DNA of 64,000 nucleotides from Symbiotaphrina buchneri. Lineage: Eukaryota > Ascomycota > Symbiotaphrinales > Symbiotaphrinaceae. The DNA lies in the NCBI GenBank assembly GCA_001599915.1, contig BCIG01000013.1, positions 620,001 to 684,000 of the forward strand, read 5' to 3'. Within the stretch, counting starts at the first letter, position 1; each line of letters starts with the position of its first letter. The notes under the pieces were generated by a model that ran no database searches, had not been told where the DNA came from, and saw nothing but the letters and a program-made list of their open reading frames with translations. Of the stretch, positions 58,765 through 64,000 are shown piece by piece. Both the position numbers and the translations under genes were made by a program.

Positions 58765-60546
58765 ATGGATCAGATGTTGGAACCTTCAAAAGAAGAGGGT
58801 AGGCCCGCTCCCTTCTAGTATTTCGAATATCGCTGCTGATAGCAAACAGGCCAACATCATGACCCTGGAGCAGAACTCGCATCCATGATACATGCAGATG
58901 GAGTCTTAAGACCACCGCCACAAGCTCTTGACTGCGACTCTGGAATCGGGTCCACCAGAATAGGGGACAGGAAGCGTAAGCTTGACGACCGGTCAAATCA
59001 TCACGATCATTCGTCGCCGGCTCGGAAACGTCGACATCAGAGAAAGCATCCTGGATATCCTTTGACAGCTTCTGATCAATTCAACAATCCCAGATTCTGG
59101 GGGAACCTCTCGAAAATACATCTGACTCGATACGCTTTGAGGTTTTTCGACCGCAATACTCCGCGCCCGCCGAAACCTTCTCGTCCCGCGAGAGGTAGTT
59201 TTGATGAGCTTACGCAGCTTACGCATGATACGCACGAATACCGCTCTATACAGCAATTCGCCAGACACGGAGGGCCGGATCTACGTGACCTCAGAGGAGT
59301 AAGATATGCCCTAGCACACCTGCGACTGCCGCTAATGTTGTAAAAGTATCCACCGCCGCTCGCAAAGCCAAACGACCCGAAAATGCCGCGGACCACATCG
59401 TCATCTTCCTCTAGGGGTCGCTCGCATGCAGGCGGTCACAACGCAGATGAGACCACCGGGACTACTACGAGTACTTCTAGGACTCGGAAGTCATCTGCCT
59501 ACGATGGCAACTTCGAAAAGAATTTAATCAGTCACCGAGTCTACCCATATACGTTCGATTATGAGGATGGCGAACCACCGCCTCCCAACAATCTGGCCGA
59601 CGTGATGAATCGTTTAGGCGCCCCGCGAAGGTCTCTTTCCCCTTCACGTTTCACGGAGGAAGATCATGCATGGTTCGTCAGAGCCGATGCTCGTGCTATG
59701 ACTGAAACCAACGTCGTGACGGATATATTCCCGTTGATTCGAGGTTCGGCCGGCATACCACACGGGCAGGACGTCCTCTTTGCCAACCTTCGCCATCTGA
59801 CTGACGGCAATATAACAAAAGCAAAGCCCGATTTCTACGATGGTGCTCGACAGGGCCAGCTCAAAGACCCGGTCCGGAAGGAGCTCTCCCAATACATTGA
59901 ACCATCAGTGCGCATGACGGACTTGGGCGCCCCACCTGTCCCGAACTTCTTCGCTGAGATTAAGGGTCCAGATGGCAGCGCAGCTGTTGCTCTACGGCAA
60001 GCTTGTTATGACGCTGCCCTGGGAGCCAGAGGTATGCTTCAGCTACAATGCTATGGCACAGATGCCGGCCTCGAGTACGATAACAATGCGTACACCATCA
60101 GTGCCACCTACGTGGCAGGCCAGCTCCACATATACGCCACGCATCCTACACAATCGCCGGACCCCACTATACCGACGGAGTACCATATGACTCGTCTCAA
60201 AACATGGTCACTGCTCGAATCGCGAGACAGGTTTCAAGAGGCTGCTGGAGCTCTGCGTAACGCCCGTGAGTGGGCCAAGGAGCAGCGCGACCGCTTCATC
60301 GCTGAAGCGAATGGAAGAGCACCCGCAACGGCGAATCGCAATCCGCCACCAACTGATCAATCATTGGTAGACGATGAGCCCGAGGAATATGAACGAGACG
60401 CAAATGACCCCGAGTTTATCCGTCCGCGGTCGACACGGAAGAGACGTGGGGCAGAGCCCCAGACGAGGCGGCAGTCGAAGAGAGGTGATAGGATGTCTTC
60501 TTCTTCTTCCTCATCGGCACGGGGGAGATCTGAGTACTATGACTGA
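58765..60546 (+). CDS. DUF7924-family protein with PD-(D/E)XK nuclease-like core
   Basis: Three exons (introns 58799-58849 and 59299-59346) give 560 residues in frame. Splicing the second intron joins RHGGPDLRDLRG to YPPPLAKP as in relatives. A basic patch near residue 50 (RKRKLDDR, then PARKRRHQRKH) and another near the C-terminus (RPRSTRKRRGAEP, RRQSKR) suggest nuclear entry. QFNNPRFWGNLSKIHLTRYAL is a conserved block. The C-terminal domain carries Pro322-Asp323 in KPDFYDG, Glu365-x-Lys367 in FFAEIKGPDGS and Gln379 in RQACYDAALG. That is the order and context of the PD-(D/E)XK restriction-nuclease fold. Family assignment comes from memory of similar fungal proteins; nuclease activity is inferred. 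A second copy begins at 63549. Confidence 0.8.
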
Positions 60547-61002
60547 AATTTTCTGGGATAGCTTGTTCATTAGGAGGATGAGTTTTTGTCTCGTAGCATA
60601 CTTGAGCGTGGCTTTGGGTGTTGTTTACCACTTAAACCTTTTGCCCTTTTTGATTTCATATATCACAATATACCACTGACAGCGCATGGCTTGTGATGTT
60701 CTTAGTTGATATAAATCTGGCACATGAAGGAATGACTAGCAAGGCATATGACATCAGATACTTTTCTCTCTCATGGCACGCATGATTCGACGTGAACTAT
60801 AAACAGTCGAGATTGATCCTTATATGCTGTCTGGGACCCCTACGAAGACGTCTTGATCCCCTTATAAAGGAATAGACTCGTCAGACAACATGCCCCTGGA
60901 TGAAGAGCGCTCAAAGGCCTTCCGGAACTGGACAGGGAAATCATAAGCCGGAGTTATAGCTACAAAAGCGTAAATCTCCAACTTGACGTCATATGCCTCG
61001 TG
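60547..61002. other. Intergenic, convergent 3' ends
   Basis: It lies between the DUF7924 gene and the converging MetE-like gene. No feature was recognised. Confidence 0.5.
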
Positions 61003-62051
61003 CTAATACTCATGTTGCTTGGTAACCTCCCTGCAGATATGGAATATACTTTCAAGGTCCGCGACGGGCGTCCTTCCAAGCCCACATTCCGTGGATACAC
61101 CAAAGCGCCGGCCCTTCAGAGCCTTGCTGGCGGCTTTAATCCGCGCTTTGGTGCCCTCCTCATCATAGGCATGAACAAGCCCAAGGACCAGAACAGTATC
61201 CTCATCCAACGCAAGCTGCTCCAACGGCTTATAATAAGCATCGTCCGTCCTCTCCTTCGGCACCGGCAGGTGCACCCAGTCCACATGGTGATGAGGCCCC
61301 ACAGCCTTGCAGACCGCATTGATCAGCTCCACAAGAAGCCCAGCATCGGTTGGCTGGATGAAGTGAGTATGGTTGTAATCTCCATAGCAAAAGTGGTAGC
61401 CCAGCGGGACGTCTTCCTTCACCGCGGACGCCAGCCGGACTGCTCTCTCGACGATTCCCTCTTTGACCGGCGAATACCACGGGTCGCGGAGGAACTCCTG
61501 CCGCTGCGGACCGTACGCGTGCTCCATGTGCGCCATCTCGACGGCCATGTCCCACTGGAGGGCGAGGTCGGCGGCGGGGATGTTGGCTTGGATATTTTCC
61601 AATGCCTCGAGGATGCGATGTTCGTATAGGCGGTCTCCTACCGCTGTGAACTTTGCGTCCAACTGTGCGCCTACGGCGTTGCAGGGCGTGGGTAGAGAGA
61701 CCTGGAAGCGCACGTTGGGCGGGATGACGCCGTGCGCCCGCAGATCCACGAAGGTCGGATATGATGCCAGCGCGGCGGCATCGTAGCCCGTGGGCTTGAT
61801 GTCCTCGAGTTTGAGCTCAAAGTTGGGATCCACCTTCTTGGCGGCTGGATCGAGCGACGACTGGAACAGCACCTCCTTTGGGAAGACGCTGCTCTGCCAT
61901 TCTACAAACACGCTCCGCTCCCCAGTCTCGCCGTCGGGAATGGATTCACGAGACCATTCAGCTGTTTGCAGACAGTCCTGAAGACTTCCTCGGCGGTGGA
62001 TAAGGGAATGCTGCGGACGATGTGGACAAGTGGTAGTGACGCGGATGCCAT
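61003..62051 (-). CDS. UROD/MetE-like (cobalamin-independent methionine synthase C-terminal-like) protein, one frameshift
   Basis: The fold is that of the MetE C-terminal barrel. A likely zinc site is seen as GYHFCYGDYNH (HxC) and STECGLGR (Cys), in the positions of the MetE zinc ligands. DPWYSPVKEGIVERAV and LPTPCNAV fit fungal UROD/MetE-like proteins of about 350 residues, whose methyl-transfer substrates are unknown. The first about 33 codons (MASASLPLVHIVRSIPLSTAEEVFRTVCKQL) and the remainder (SIPDGETGERSVFVEWQS onward) are in different frames. The switch is near 61935-61955 and amounts to one missing base; the total length is one short of a multiple of three. A 50-nt intron with a weak GTC donor would restore frame only by deleting the conserved HIV-SIPL motif. 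So the gene is probably broken or mis-sequenced. Confidence 0.78.
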
Positions 62052-63548
62052 CTTGTACTGATCAGTCAATTTGAATAACCCTTCGGGTGTGTGTCGTGTG
62101 CACAGCTTCAACTTTTGCTAGTCTGGGGGCATTGCGGGATATAAGACCTGTCAAGGCTCGGCAACAGTCATATATTGCAGTACGAGTGGATAGTTTTAGC
62201 CCCCAGATAGCTTCCCTCCCGCCCGGGCACAGGCCGCCGCAAGGACGGCATCGACAATAAATCGACTCTGAAGCGGCCACCGGGCGGAGATCTGCGGTAT
62301 GTCAGCTTACAGTGGGACGCCCGGGGGGCCCCCATCGGCTCCACTTTTATACCTAGTTAGGTACTTCTGGAGCCAATCGCAATTTTTTGCTGGTTTCCTC
62401 GCATAACCTCGCATTCCCCCGGGGCTCGAGATACGGTTTCTCACAGTAAGTCTTCCTGAGAGCCTCAAGCGACACGCGGCCGATTTTCTGATACCTCATG
62501 TCCCCGATGCCTTTTCGTGATTTCTCATCATCCTTGCAGTTGCGTATCTAGCCTTCCGCATGAACTACCCCGGCATTTCGGGTAGCATTGCGTGCATTTC
62601 GACGGGGCGCAACCAATTGCCTTTTCTCAAGTTCGGTACCGAGCTGAAAGTGTCTGGGGGCCAAAGTGTTGGGGCCCGATAATATGAAGAAGGCATAGTC
62701 GTTATCATCGGCCGTTGATCTGTCACACCACCAACCAACAGTCAAATACTGTGGTGGGATTGAATTTCACAGAGAGATAGTGTCTCCACTCTGCTCGTGT
62801 CCCGTCGTCCTGTATGCCCCTAAAGCCTCAATTGAACGTGTCGGCTTTGATACCTAGGTGGGGCAAAATTGGAAGTCAATCACAAATTATCTATCCTGTT
62901 GATACTTAAATAGTTAGCATTGGGTCTCCTGAGCTCAAGTATTCGGCGGACCCTCCTACCTCTCCTACGTTCTCTGTTTGCCTCTTTCCTTTCAAGCTTC
63001 TTCACAGTACTCTGTCGGCTTTAAGAAGTACCCGTCAGGCCTTTAACCAGCTTCGGCAACAAGCTCATGCCGTGCATCTCGGCCGTTATTGAATAAGACA
63101 AACATGACGAGGTTGTCGAGGCAGGATCATAGGCAGCAATTATGGAATAGGAATAATCTCATGCATGTCGCTCTGATTACAGTTGTTGCTCCGTTCTTTC
63201 CCTTCTTTTCCTGCAGGGTTTGTTTGCGGTTCCGTATGATTGGCCGACGCTGGAATCACGTGCGTTGCCTTGCATAAACGACGTCGCGAGGCGACAGAAC
63301 TTGACAACTTTGACATCTACGCGCCGGTCTCTTGAGGTCCACCGTCGACCAATCGCCGCCCTCCAAATACCAAGCGGCAGCGCATAGGTTATGGAGGGTA
63401 TGCGCGTTCGAATGCACCAAGAGCATGGGTCGCGGTGACCGGAGAACGATTGGTGTTCCATGCTCCCAGACGAGCCGCCTTCTAGGCTGCTAACCAACCC
63501 CGAATCTGCCACGTTAGCACGCTGCAGGATTAAGACGTTGTCGCGATC
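62052..63548. other. 1.5-kb intergenic region
   Basis: It separates two diverging genes. Several open frames exist, none with family features or splice support. Confidence 0.5.
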
Positions 63549-64000
63549 ATGAGTCGACGGCAGCCTAACGATGCTGCGGTAGTGCCTATCAACATGCCCG
63601 CTGGTACAGCTGGAGCGAAAGCCTTAAAAGGAGAGAGTAATGTCCGGTGTCTTTAGAATCTCTTCTCCCTCCCTGATGTCTTTTAGACCGCAGTCGCACC
63701 TCCGGGCCAACTACCACTTCCAGGCAGGACCTCCTGAAAGCAAGAGACTCTTTTAGTGGTCGTCATTCGCAGGCCGAACCCGGCGAACGAGACGGTCGAA
63801 ATCGCAAGCTTGACCCGGAGTCCAGTGAGCGGAGCTATCGACCATCAACAGTCAAACGTCAGCGGTCAGGAAAGCCTACAAAGTATCCATTGACCGCTAC
63901 TGACCAGTTCAACAACCCGGTATTTTGGAGCAATTTGTCTCAAAGATACTCTTGACACGACCGGCGTTGGAATACTTCGATCGTATCACTGCTTGGGTGC
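63549..64000 (+). CDS. Second DUF7924-family gene, 5' part, one frameshift
   Basis: The first exon (63549-63636) and intron 63637-63686 (GTAATG, TTTTAG) lead into an exon with a polar basic N-terminus. The conserved block YPLTATDQFNNPVFWSNLS parallels YPLTASDQFNNPRFWGNLS of the gene at 58765. Directly after it the frame meets a TGA (at 63953-63955). One base over, the sequence reads KILLTRPALEYFDRITAW, the expected continuation, so a single base seems missing near 63942. The nuclease-like core would lie beyond the window. It is oriented like the first copy, and the pair flanks the MetE-like gene. The copies are clearly diverged, so the duplication is not recent. Confidence 0.65.

Noticed and set aside
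63177-63512. 111-codon minus-strand open frame near the right end
   Set aside because: No conserved motif and Arg/Ser-rich composition typical of a non-coding frame.

Overview
The window is nuclear DNA of a filamentous ascomycete (Pezizomycotina). Genes are densely packed on both strands. Introns are 46-147 nt, with GT-AG ends and CTRAY-like branch sites. The families are typical of moulds: RTA1, fungal rhodopsin-domain, spherulin 4, Zn2Cys6 and C2H2 regulators, OPT, DUF1479 and DUF7924. A genus cannot be fixed by eye; Eurotiomycetes-like gene content is a guess. Two N bases (48510, 49205) lie in G/C runs, so this is draft sequence. Exon models were built by hand. For intact genes the summed exon length is a multiple of three, which is the main internal check.

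Layout: 1-922 end of a Ser/Thr-rich GPI wall protein; 1521-2726 AIF/FSP1-like oxidoreductase; 3471-9534 a very large NFX1/ZNFX1-type RNA helicase with frame breaks; 10373-11790 paraoxonase-like membrane enzyme; 13300-16525 C2H2 regulator; 17880-18214 a 92-residue unknown; 18978-24050 NAD(P)-binding reductase, metallo-beta-lactamase (internal stop) and P450 (shifted tail); 24864-26762 F-box protein (internal stop); 26980-34867 RTA1, FMO, rhodopsin-domain protein and arylamine N-acetyltransferase (two shifts).

34996-43546 looks like a nitrogen-scavenging block: D-amino-acid oxidase and an oligopeptide transporter share a promoter with GATA sites, followed by a Zn2Cys6 regulator and a secreted amidase. 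44220-45908 is the metal-binding front of a Pca1-type P1B ATPase without its pump body, followed by a DHA1 MFS carrier and a spherulin 4 protein. Adenine deaminase (49477-50689) and a purine-cytosine permease (51594-53466) are head to head across a promoter with GATA sites, a plausible nucleobase uptake and salvage pair.

53694-57808 carries an UNC93-like carrier and a DUF1479 dioxygenase. A decayed copy of part of the UNC93 gene at 58042-58290 has changes that look RIP-like. The right end has two members of the DUF7924 family (58765-60546 and 63549-end) around a MetE-like gene. The complete one shows a PD...ExK...Q pattern of the restriction-nuclease fold plus basic nuclear-type tails, and is the best candidate here for an undescribed system.

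About seven conserved genes carry one or two frame breaks or a stop that no reasonable intron removes. Whether this is real decay or draft consensus error is the main open question for using this annotation.
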